A DNA stretch of 64,000 nt, from positions 101,466,860 to 101,530,859 of the forward strand of contig CM054181.1 of assembly GCA_028829895.1 (NCBI GenBank). Reading direction: 5' to 3'. The notes beneath the pieces are model-generated. The model saw only the letters and a program-made list of their open reading frames with translations, searched no databases and was not told where the DNA came from. This stretch comes from Sinotaia quadrata. Taxonomy: Eukaryota; Mollusca; Gastropoda; Architaenioglossa; Viviparidae. This document shows, in pieces, positions 1 through 13,000 of the stretch. The position numbers and the translations under genes are program-made. The first letter of the stretch is position 1, and each line of letters begins with the position of its first letter.

Positions 1-939
1 AAGAGAAGAGCCAAACATTACAGTCCTCAGCTCTCTTTATACATTCAGTTCTGATTAAGACAAATAATATTTGAACATTATTACAAAATCTTTAGCTTAA
101 GAAAATGGAGATAGCCTAGTCTGATTTTCATTGTTTGGATTGTAAAATCTACATAAAGTTGAAAACCAAGCCCCACAGACAGAAATATATTATAACATTC
201 AGGGATTTATAATTAACCAAATATAAATTTGAAATTGGTTTGTCATTTGTTACTGCTTAATTTACAGGACACTTTTAGTGATCTTTACCTGACCAAAGGC
301 AAGGAGTGGTCAGAAGAGAAATCCACAAAAACACTTGTGTTAAATTTAGGAGATGTATTATGATTGGTTCTTGTTGTGTAATTCTACAAATTGGATTTAT
401 TAGGTTGGCTGGGGAAACGAAGTAACTGTCATGTGATGAAGAGGCTGCTTATATAAATAACATGACCCAGATGAGCAGAAGTCTCAGACTCCTGGAATGT
501 AGACCAGTAGATCTATTCTGCACAAAGTTCAGTGCTTCACAAAATATTGGATACTACATTTTGCATGATACTTACAAAATTTAACAAGAGGTCAAAGGTC
601 AACTATTTTTGTTCAATTACAATCACTTATTTTATTTAATAAGTTGAAAATTCAGGAAGGAGATAGAAACAAAATATTTAGTGAAAGTTTGTTTAATAAA
701 ATCTTGGAAAATAGATAATTGTCATATAAAGGATAAATTAATGTGCAAGCGGTGTCTTTTGCTGTCTGTCTTATTTCTTCATTAAGTATTTTTTTTTAAA
801 TGTTTGTGTGCAAGGTCTTTGAGAAGCTTTGAGGCAGAGAACAATGTGAATGCTATATAAACTTGTGATGCATGAAAGATTTGGAGAAAGTCTTGCAAAC
901 CCACTTGTGTGCTGATTCTTAATTTGTTTTATTCTTCAG
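1..939. other. Intron sequence upstream of exon a; no exon recognised
   Basis: AT-rich DNA. I searched for the preceding M1 block (the catalytic helix end and the 'W..q.G.P' strand) in all three forward frames and did not see it, so the previous exon is probably left of the window. Confidence 0.5.
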
Positions 940-1022
940 CTATACATGGATGGTGCCATTTACCTATGTCACATCTCAAGATCCAAAAACTCAGAATATG
1001 CAGTGGATGAACATGGATAAAG
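940..1022 (+). CDS. M1 aminopeptidase exon a
   Basis: The acceptor is attcttcag and the donor is g|gtgaat. The exon encodes 27 residues beginning YTWMVPFTYVTSQD. It matches the beta-domain strand that in M1 proteins reads W-x-[VI]-P-[FL]-x-Y. It begins and ends inside codons; its last base joins exon b to form an Ala codon. Confidence 0.9.
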
Positions 1023-4000
1023 GTGAATGCTGTTATTGCATTTCTGTTGTCATTGTTTATTTTTCTTAGGTAGATAAGAGATCCATTTTATTTGTCTGTT
1101 AGTTGTGTCCTGTTCTGTCACTAATATGAAGGATAACATTGAAATGTATTTGCTGATTGTACAGATTCTGACATAAATTTAAAATAAACAGACATTTGAT
1201 AACAGACACATATATACCAAGGCATATTAGATTTTTATAATTATCAACAAATGAAAGAATTGCTGCTTGTGAAGAGAAGTTAGGTTGAAAGTTAATTACC
1301 AGATCTGTCTAGCAAACTAAGAACACTAAGGGTAGGGCTAATGTTTATCTATATTGTTTATATACCTCTAATGTTCGAATGTTTATCTACATTGTTTATC
1401 TACATCTAATGTTCGAATGTTTATCTACATTGTTTGTCTACATCTAATGTTCAAATGTTTATCTACATTGTGGAAAGTTTCTTTTCATCTGAATTAGGTC
1501 TTGAAAATAGGATTTTTGGTTTCAGCACTAGAAGATATTTCTAAAATATTTTTAAAATAAAATTTAAATAATTTTATGGCACATGGTCTGTTAGTATGTC
1601 TCAATTTATTAGTCTTTACAGCATATGTGCCAATTTTTACTTAAAATATTTTAGCCTTGTGATACATCTGCCAGTTTCTACTTGGTTCTGTGGTAAAACT
1701 GGTATACATTGCAGATTCTACTTTTAAATTTAAAACCGATTCAAGTTTGTTCTGCTACAAGTTTTATTTATTTATTTACTTTTATTGGTCTCTGCTATGA
1801 TAATGATTGGTTGTGATTTAATACTTCTAATAAAAAGTTTGGTTTTTTTATTATTTAGGAATATGTTGTTAATTTTTAAAAACATGCTTGTTTCATCCTG
1901 CATTTTATTCCATGTGCATTTTCCTGTCAGTAACAGTATCTTTCATTTAGTTGGCTTGTAAGACCACAGCTGGTTGTACATAAAGCTGTGTACAGCTGTG
2001 TAATTTTAGGTTTTTTTCTCATACTATTTTATTGTACACCTTATAGACATAATTAGTATTATTAATTTGTCTCTGTTTGCAGTACAGAAGCTTGACTGCT
2101 GTTGCCTAGCATTAGTTTTTGTAAATTAAATTGTAATAAATAATTATTTCAATTTTTAATAGTTTTTTCAATTAACTTAATTTGCCCTGTACTACTTTTT
2201 AAATTGCAAATAACATTTCTTTACTATTTTTGCTTTAATTTAAAATACACAAAACGATATTGTTTTTAAATTAATAATTTAGTATAATTATCATGCATTT
2301 TTATTTTATTTTTCATGAATGAAATTTTAAGTAAACTGATTATTGTATATTTGCTTATTATTAGAGATTAACCATAGTTTTCTGATTTTTATCTTTTTTA
2401 ACTTCTTTAGCTATGAAGTGATGCTTTGAAAGTCTTGTTTTAATTCAGTAAAACTAAAAGCTTGAGTTCTCTGTTGGCTGTATTTATTATTTTAATTTTA
2501 TTTATGAATATGTATGTGTGTGAAAATATGGTCGCATTCATTAGCATGAAACTGAGTGATGATGTAAAGGTATTATATATTTTTGTTGAAGAATTTATTT
2601 AGTACTTGTGTTTGCATAAAGTAAGTTCTCAATTTTCATTGCAGCTAATATCACTGTCTCTGAAAATGTTGCATGGATTAAGGGAAATTACATGTCTCGA
2701 GGATTTTATCGTGTCAATTATGAGGAATCCTTGTGGCGAGACATCATCAAGCAGCTGATTGACAATCATACAGTGAGTGCTAATTCATGCCTGATTTTAA
2801 AAAAATATTTTGCCTGGTTTATCACAATACTAAATTGTGCCTGATTTTTTTCTTTTTTGCTGCCTAATTTATCACAGCCTAATTTATTGTATCTGGTTGA
2901 ACATAATGCTAATTCCAGCCAATTTTTATTTTAAAATAATGGCCTGATTCATTACAGTGCCAATTAATTTTGTGTGTTTGCGTTATCACAATGCTAATTT
3001 CTGTTTTTCTGATATATTTTGTTTAGTTTATCGCTGCAAAAACATGCCTGATTTTTCTGATTTAATTTTCCAGGTATATCAGAGTTATTTTATTTGCTGA
3101 TTTATTTTGCTTGATTGATTATTTTGTCTTTATTGTTGTTTCATTCATTTATGGTACTTTAAATGTACAGTTTAAATGTACATACATAAAGTATTTAAGT
3201 GAGAAAATCTTATTCCATTGATGCAATTTTTGTTTCTGCATGGATCTCAGGAACATGTATATCATTTAAACAGAGAACTCACTCCATATATTTTTATTTG
3301 AATATTTTTAATCATTATTGTTTTTACTTTATTAACAGTATATCAATGTTAGAATTATAATTTTCTGTTTCACCTGATCTCAGTAAAATATGTAATTTAG
3401 AGTTTATCAACAAGTTTTCAATTTTTCACAAACAACACCCACAGTACCTGTGAGAAGGAAACCAACACAGATTAGTTGGAAAATACCACCTAAAACGAAA
3501 GACAACTCCTCTCATATACAACAGCTAAGCCCAGAGAAGCCTTCTCAAAGACACCAACAATAACACTTGAAGCAGAAATTGAAGTGCAGGCAACACAGAT
3601 ATCTGACACTGTTTACACTCACATGGAGAGAATAAAGCTACTGATTATAACACCCAAACCTGCAAAATGCCTACCAAGGAGAAAACAAATCAAACTGAAA
3701 TCAGCAACTATGTTAACTCCACCACAAATGAAAACAGCAGCAACAAAAAACCAGAGACACAAACAATATGTCCACCTGAGGAAGAAACAACAAGTTGAGA
3801 TGGTCAAATTTTGGGACAGTGTATTGACTCCTAAACTGTCACCCATCTCCCCTCTTCCCCAGGCAGCAACCGAAACCACCACCCCTCGTTCAAGAGCACT
3901 AGCTACAGACAGCAGCAGACAGTAACAACGATTACTACCAACATCACTGGGGTACTACAACCACCAATTCATCATGTTATTTTTCATCCTGGAGGCTCTA

Positions 4001-7000
4001 AATGTACCCCCTCCACCACTAGCCTGGAGCCGATCCGGAAGACACACAAAAATAACCAGAGGCAGGAGAGGAACAATCAAAACCAGTGAAAAAGACAATG
4101 GGTTGAACATTCCAGGCATGTGTACCACTAGGTACAGATCTGGGTGGTAGTATCCTGGGCTCTGTAATACACCTCCTCCCTTCCACCCCCCCAATGGTTT
4201 CTGAGTAATGCCAAGAAAGGAAAAACAGCAAACAAGTTAGCTCAAATGCTGGTGATACAACCAAGAGTGCAGGCTTACCTCCACAAAAATTCCTAACCCT
4301 ACTAAGGAACAAAATCACAAAGGAAAAAATAAAAGTTGACTTAGACACCAGGACCAACCGCCAAATCCCCTCCTCCCAAATCACCCCCTTCCCATCGTGA
4401 AATCTGCCCAGACCAGAAACACTTCCCATAAGTAAGCAAGCAAGTGTAATGATAGTGTTTGAACAGTGAGGAACTCTTCTCAATGAAGCTCACATAAATC
4501 AGAAAGCTGTGCAAATTGTTATTAAGATTTATAGTATGAGAATAAACCATTAAACATTCATGACTCTCATATTGTTATTAAAACTTACAAATATAGAGAA
4601 TAAACTATTAAACATGCACTACCCCCATATTAAGATGTACAGTATAGAGAATAAACCATTAAACATGCACACACACCCATATTAAGACTTACAGTATAGA
4701 GAATAAACCATTAAACATGCACACCCCCATATTAAGACTTACAGTATAGAGAATAAACCATTAAGCATGCACCCCCCCCCCCATATTAGGACTTACAGTA
4801 TAGAGAATAAACCATTAAGCATGCAGAATTCAAATTGTCTTTAAGATTTAACAATATATAAAAGAGACCATTAAGCTTGCAGAACTCCAAAATTGTTATT
4901 AAAACTTGTAGGATTCATAGTAATCAATATGCAGGCCTTCAAATTGCCATTAAGACTTACAAAACTCACAGTAAACCATAAAACAATCAAGATTCCTAAT
5001 TTTCATTAAGAATTACAAAACTCACAGTAAACCATAAAACAATCAAGATTCCTTATTTTCATTAAGAATTACAAAACTCGCAGTAAACCATAAAACGATC
5101 AAGACTCCAAATTGTTATCAAGACTTGCACTATAAATCATGCATTGCTCATTAACCCTTGATTTCATTTGCCATTCTGCACCTGGCCAGCTGCACCACAT
5201 GGCAATGATGGTGATAGTTAATAATGTAACTAAAAATATGGAAGCTAACATTTGACAAAAATCAGTCCTCTTTTGTTTATCCTAGGTTTGATTTTCTAAT
5301 TAGTACAAACTGTTCATTTTGTACCGCACAGATCATTTTATATTCCAGGTGTTTTCCACAGAAGACCGAGCTGGACTGATTGATGATGCATTCAACTTGG
5401 CTAGGTATGAGGGGAGGGTGTTGTTTGGTGCAATATTTCAGTTTCAGGTTTAAGATGAAAGATTTCATGTGTAACCAAGTTTAACTTCACCACCTCTACT
5501 TTCTTTTCTGCACCTTTCCAACAAAGTTATCAAAGTACTATCTTCTAACAGGTGGGAAAATGGTGGAAACCCTGCATCTAGATTTGTACAAATATAAGTA
5601 CTAAGTTTTATAATTTTCTTTCGACAGCTAATCACCATATCCAGGCAAAATTAAACACATTGCTCTTTTGTTTTCAGTGCACAATATTTATTATGAATCA
5701 CATATTAACACCAATACACTAAATAAATATTTTTGTAATTTATTATTTATATATTTATCATCTATATCTATCTGTCTGACTGTCTATCCACCATCTGTCC
5801 ATTATATAAGAATAGTTTATTTATAGTTTTCTTAATTGTGCATTTGTGAGCTTTTATAGTTTGTCATGTGTGAGAACATTTTGGTAAATATATAGAATTA
5901 TATAATGACACTTGCCAAGAAAAATACATTCATTTTTTAAAATTAATAAATATGCTACACCCTTTCCACATTTTGCCAAGAACGCAAAAACTATATTTAT
6001 ATTTATAAATGTTTGTCACAATTTTCAGTGTTGACTACAAGTGTGGTTTATTGTGAATATTTCTTGTCAGAATTTATCTAATGCTATTATGCTTGGACTG
6101 AATTTATCATGTTTTAAGTTATTAATTAGAGAGTGGCATTTTTGAGAATATGAGAACACTTGAAAATATGAGATCAGAGAAGAGTATGAGATCAGCGATG
6201 AGTATAAGGTCAGTTGAAAATTTGAGTGGAGAATAGGAAATCAATTGAGAATATGAGATCAGTAGAGAGTTTGAAATCAATTGAGGATATGAGATCAGTA
6301 GAGAGTTTGAAATCAATTGAGGATATGAGATCAGTAGAGAGTTTGAAATCAGTTGAGAATACGAGATCAGTAGAGAGTTTGAAATCAGTTGAGAATATGA
6401 GATCAGTAGAGAGTTTGAAATCAGTTGAGAATATGAGATCAGTAGAGTTTGAAATCAATTGAGGATATGAGATCAGTAGAGAGTTTGAAATCAGTTGAGG
6501 ATATGAGATCAGTAGAGAGTTTGAAATCAGTTGAGGATATGAGATCAGTAGAGAGTTTGAAATCAGTTGAGGATATGAGATCAGTAGAGAGTTTGAAATC
6601 AGTTGAGAATATGAGATCAGATTTCCTTTCTCATTTTCAGTTCTGCAATTTGTAAATAATTTCAGTTGATTTCAGCATCCAGATTTTACTGAAGTCTTTA
6701 TTTTTAATTTTGATAAAATGTTTTATTTCCAGGGCTGGACTTGTTAAGTATGATATTATATTGGAATTGTTCTCATTATTTTCAGGGCTGGACTTCTTAA
6801 GTATGATATTGTATTCGAATTGCTCTCATACATGATGAAAGAGACAGAGTATGTGCCCTGGTTAACTGCTATTTCATCCTATGATTTCATTGATGACAGA
6901 ATGTACTTGACAGACATCTACCCACTACTACAGGTGTGTATGGTAGTGTTGATCCACTACTACAGGTGTGTATGTTAGTGTTGATCCACTACTACAGGTG

Positions 7001-10000
7001 TGTATGTTAGTGTTGATCCACTACTACAGGTGTGTATGTTAGTATTGATCCACTACTACAGGTGTGTATAGTAGTGTTGATCCACTACTACAGGTGTGTA
7101 TAGTAGCGTTGATCCAATACTACAGGTGTGTATGGTAGTGTTGATCCACAGTTGAGTTTGTCCCATAGTTTCATGATCTCTGGAGTTTTGCTCACTTAAA
7201 GCAGTCAATTCAGTTATTCAGATTATAGTGTGAATTTCATTACCTTACCTTAGCACATGACCTACTATCTCACTGTGATCTCTGCCAGAGGCTGCCTGCA
7301 GTGTTTTTTTTTAACTGTCTCTTAAATTTTATTTTTTATGAAATATTTTCCAAGTTGACCATGCTTCCTGTTCAGGAATTCAGAACATCTTAAAATGGAA
7401 TTAATCATTCATGAATCATTGCAAAAGGTTTTCACATTTTCAGGAGTGTTCATGTAGTATATGTTGAAAACGTTATTGGTAATGTCATGCTCATTTGAGT
7501 AAGTGCACTTAAAATAATTTGTTTTAAATTATTAATTTTTATTGTGAACTTGTTTGGTATATATTGATAATAGAAAGCCTGAAATTGTGTGCATGAATGT
7601 TATGTGACAGTATAATTAATTACTTACATCTAAACTTTGTAGCCTACTAATATTCATTGCTGTCTTTTATCTGTTTTTAAATTGAACTGATATAGTCCAA
7701 TTTATTTATTAGCTTTAAAGCAGTTTCTTGTTTTGCTTAAGATTACAATTGACTGCATTTAATTCTCCTTTCATAAACTTAGTTGATGTCATCTAAATTC
7801 TTTAGATTTAGTTGTTTCAAATATTCAGAAAATAATGTTTAAGTTGCTAGAATTCCTTTTTAAAAATTTACACTTCAAATCTACAAATTATTAATTTTAT
7901 TTCCATTCTAGAAATACATGCTAGGTCTAATCAACAATCAGCTTTCTGCATTGGGCTGGAAACCACCACAGACTCACCTTGATCAGTGAGTGTTGGATCA
8001 GATTAAGTTGAATAGTAATCATGTATGAATGTGTGTGAGTGCATGTACATGTTTGTGTGAGTGTATTGTGTTTGTGTATGTTTGTTTGTGTTTGTGTGAA
8101 TTTGTATGTTGGTATCTGAGTATTTGTATGTTCAACCTTAACTCTCAATAGTACAGTGTTAGTTTCAATTATTTTGGTTTTCAAATTTCTAAACAATGAA
8201 ACTGTTATTGTAGTCAGTTTTATATCCATTCACAATTATAAGTCTTATTTTTTTCTTTTTTGCACTAAAATATATTAAAATATATGAGTGTGTGGATATA
8301 CGTTATTATATCTTGCTGTTGCTGTTTAACATTTTTGGTATTTCATCTCCTTAGTGTTTCAATAAATATAGAAGCACTAAAAAGAAACCTATCCTTCAGT
8401 GGGATCAGTTGCCAAATATGTTTTGATTTTAATTTTTTATTAATGGATTTTGTTAAATCCCAGTTATATTAGCTTTCTCATGTTCTGACATGAAATATTT
8501 TTCTTTGTCAACCCCATTTTAATGAATGTTACTATTCACCAGTTTTTCCTGTTAGATTTGTCAATAATGTTAATTTTGGCATTGCAATACTCACAAACCC
8601 CTGATAAAGTGACATAAATTGACCATGGCTAAATACAGTTTCAGGGAAATATCTTCCAGCCATGAATGGATTGTGCACTAAACATATTTGAAAATTTGAA
8701 ACTGGCTTAAGAATGTGTGAGGTAGTTGGTAAACCTGGTTGAATAAATATATTCAGAGTGGTTGCTCTTGTCACAATTAGAAATGGGGTAAACCCTGTTG
8801 AATGGTAATGTTAAATAATAATGTCTGCACATGTCAGCTTCAGAACCAGCAGACAACTTAGTGCTTTTTATAGTAGGATATAAATTTTAGTGAATCATAT
8901 TAGACATAAAATACCTATATCATGCTTAAACTTTAAGTATATAATGATTTTGTGGTTTATATTGCTTATAGTAATATTAATGTTATTTAGTAATTTTGTA
9001 CCATGGTCATTGTCTTTAAAAACATGAGTGCAGACACTGTATTGATTAAATACTGGTGAGTTACACTTATTGGTGCCATCTGTTATATCAATTTTTATGA
9101 TTATATTTGATATTCACTCATTATTTTACTTGTTTTACAGTTATATTGCCATCAGTTATATCTCATTTCATGATTATACTTGATATTGCCATCAGTTATA
9201 CTTATTTCATGATTATACTTGATATTGTTTCCTGTTGTGCCACATTTTTATTGTTATACTTGATAGTGCCACCTGTTATAGCATATATAGATATAATGCT
9301 GGTGTAATTGCAATCCCATATATTTTTTATCCAGTTGGCTCATAAACGGAACCCTCTCAACTGAAACATCCTATTAAACATGTCACTGTATAGTTGTAAT
9401 TTAAGTATACCGTTTAAAGTAGTTTATTGCGAAATATGTCATTTTCATTGTATTTTTTAACAGACCTTGTGTCTGATAATAATCATCACCAATTCTCTGA
9501 AGAGCTCCAAATACCAACAATCAAGGCCAATAAGCACCCCATTCATGAGCAAGGCAGAATGAAAATCATTTGAGAAAAGTCCAAATGACCAAGGTTTGGC
9601 TGGAACCTATTGCTGTTTGCCTGTGAGCAAACACCAGTATCTCTTATTGTTTGAGGTCCCAATATTAAATTATATTATAATTATATCAATTATATGTTCA
9701 AGAAAGTTTGCCATACAGAAATTGAAATGTAATATACAGTTAGTAAAAAGTAACACTCTAACTTCCAAATATTGAGTCAAAATTTGTGTAAGTGTATTGC
9801 CTTAAAAAAATATTTTCTTCATATTTAGGAGATGGTTTTGCTGCAGTAAACAATACAGCTCAGTTGGCATTACTCCCAAATACATACTGTACTGTTGGAA
9901 CACACTATATTTACAGTGTACACATTGCACTGCTAGGGCACACTGTTCATTTACAGTGTATACACTGTAAATGTGTATCAATATAAGTCCAGTGAATGCA

Positions 10001-13000
10001 CAAATATAGCATGAAAATTAGAAACTGCTGACAAAAAATTAAATTAATTTGTTAATTGATAAGTGCACAATGATAAATGGTTGAAACAGTAGTATGTTCA
10101 GTTTAATAAAAGCTGCAGAGTGGTGAGTATATGAAAAGTTGTAAGCTGATGAATTTGTTGATAGTTGTAGTTTATAATGTTGACATTGCTGAAAGATGTT
10201 CAACATTAAATTTATCTACATCTGTAAATGTTTAATCTAGTGAAACCCAAAAATTTACTCACAACTGTAAATGTTTAATCTAGTGAAACCAGTGAATTTA
10301 CTCACATCTAAATGTAAATGATTAGTGAAACTAATGAACTTGAAACTGTAAATGTTAAATCTAGTAAAAGTTTACTTACAACTGTGAATGTTTATTATGG
10401 TGAAAGGTATTGAATTGACTTATATTTGTAAACATTTAATTTGGTGAAAACTGTTGAATTTATTTACAACAGTAAATTTTAAATATATATGAACGCTAAA
10501 GAATGTTGTCTATGCTAATAACAGTAGAATAATGCGTGTGTTGACAGGCTGCAGCAGATGATGATGCTTGGCTTTGCCACATCACTGGACCACAAACCTG
10601 CCATTGAAGAAGGAAAGAAAAAATTTGAACTTTGGAAGGTCAATAAAACAAGGTAATACAATGAACATTTTTTATAAAAGAAAAAATAGAAATGGTGTGA
10701 AAGGGAACTGGCAATTTGAACAGAATGTGAACAAAAATGAAGGTGAAATGAGTTCATAACATGCTGCTAAAAGTAGACTGGCCTTTATTATGTGTTTGTT
10801 GTTTCCCACTGCTATGAGACTACTTTAAGCAACTAGCACTTAATTGTTGAAAAGCATTTGCTTTCTACATCACTTTTTAGTCATCATTACAGGCATTTGT
10901 TAAGTGAGTTTTTGATGGATTTATTGTTTTGATAAAGTTACTGACAGATCCAAGCAGTGTGATCAGGAGATAACAGTAGCGTATATTATTTAATAGCTGA
11001 CTGAAGTTCATTTATGGAGAGTGCTTACTGTGAAGTATTTTCTGTTCTTCAGACAATTTGATCCTAAAATGAACTCACTTTTTTTCAGTATTTTGCAAAA
11101 TCAGATATCACTGGCCTGCAAACTGGGTGTAGAGTACGGGGATGAGGAAACTTGGCAATATGTTTGGAACCAGTATGTTTCGTCCACTGTGCCCACGGAA
11201 AAACGCCAACTTTTAGGGGCATTAACTAGCAGCAGAGACCCCCGAAGACTTCAGATGTGAGTGTAACATGATGATAGCATAAAGAAATGTTTTTGTAGTT
11301 TTATTTTATTGGTTTTGTATAAATAAATGTACATTTTCATTACTCTTCAATTAGCATTATATACTTTTTTAATCATAACATATCTGCTATTCATGCAAAA
11401 ATTCAAGAACACTGGTAAATCCAACAAACATGGTGTTTCAAGTACTGTTTACATTTGTGAATATTGCATGAAATATGAATGTTAAATTTTGTGACTTCTT
11501 TTCCTTTTTGAAATATAGCTTAAAAGTCTTTCAGCTTCTGGTTTAATTTGTTTTAAATACCAAGAATATTCACAATTAATGACATCATGCAGCATTCACA
11601 TGTCTATCACTAGAACTATAGAGATTGTATACTGGAAGTACAAGAAAGTATACATTTGTTTATTTGTTTATCATGCAACATTCTTATGTCTATCAATAGA
11701 ACTATAGAGATTGTATATAAGAAGGTATAAATTTGTTTATTTGTTTATCATGCAGTTGATCGTTAGCATAAAACAGTTGTCAAATTGTTGAGATTGTTTA
11801 AACAGGGTATTGGACTATATCAGGTTTTCTTTTGTTTCAGGTTTTTGCAAGACAGTTTAAAAGACAGCAAAGTGCGTTCTCAGGATTCAGACTCTGTCAT
11901 TCAAGGGATTGCCTCAAACAGTGTAGGGCAGATATTTGCCTGGCGATTCCTGCAGCGAAACTGGGACACAATCTTCAAAAGGTATTGCTTGGAAGTCTTT
12001 AAGTCATTCCATCCAAGTAGCTTGCATGGATATATGGGGTGTAATTAGTCAAGCACTATAGCTGTCAAAAGGATTATTTTGGGATATTTTGATTTAATTT
12101 TAAACAAGTTTGTTTAAACAACATGTTATTTTGTATCATGATATAGATATAGATATAGATTTAATTTTAAACAAGTTTGTGTAAACAACATGTTATTTTG
12201 TATCATGATATAGATATAGATATAGATTTAATTTTAAACAAGTTTGTGTAAACAACGTGTTATTTTGTATCATGATATAGATATAGATATAGATTTAATT
12301 TTAAACAAGTTTGTGTAAATAACGTGTTATTTTGTATCATGATATAGATATAGATTTAATTTTAAACAAGTTTGTGTAAACAACGTGTTATTTTGTATCA
12401 TGATATAGATATAGATATAGATTTAATTTTAAACAAGTTTGTGTAAACAACATGTTATTTTGTATCATGATATAGATATAGATATAGATTTAATTTTAAA
12501 CAAGTTTGTGTAAACAACGTGTTATTTTGTATCATGATATAGATATAGATATAGATTTAATTTTAAACAAGTTTGTGTAAACAACGTGTTATTTTGTATC
12601 ATGATATAGATATAGATATAGATTTAATTTTAAACAAGTTTGTGTAAACAACGTGTTATTTTGTATCATGATATAGATATAGATATAGATTTAATTTTAA
12701 ACAAGTTTGTGTAAACAACGTGTTATTTTGTATCATGATATAGATATAGATATAGATTTAATTTTAAACAAGTTTGTGTAAACAACGTGTTATTTTGTAT
12801 CATGATATAGATATAGATATAGATTTAATTTTAAACAAGTTTGTGTAAACAACATGTTATTTTGTATCATGATATAGATATAGATATAGATTTAATTTTA
12901 AACAAGTTTGTGTAAACAACGTGTTATTTTGTATCATGATATAGATATAGATATAGATTTAATTTTAAACAAGTTTGTGTAAACAACGTGTTATTTTGTA

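Noticed and set aside
240..380. Possible aminopeptidase exon after ttacag at about 268
   Set aside because: The frame opens for about 30 codons but does not resemble the M1 block expected upstream of exon a, and no good donor follows.
6210..6655. Open frames on both strands with 12-residue repeats
   Set aside because: They follow from a 36-bp tandem repeat in an aminopeptidase intron. A 2-base deletion in one unit breaks the frame without any sign of constraint.
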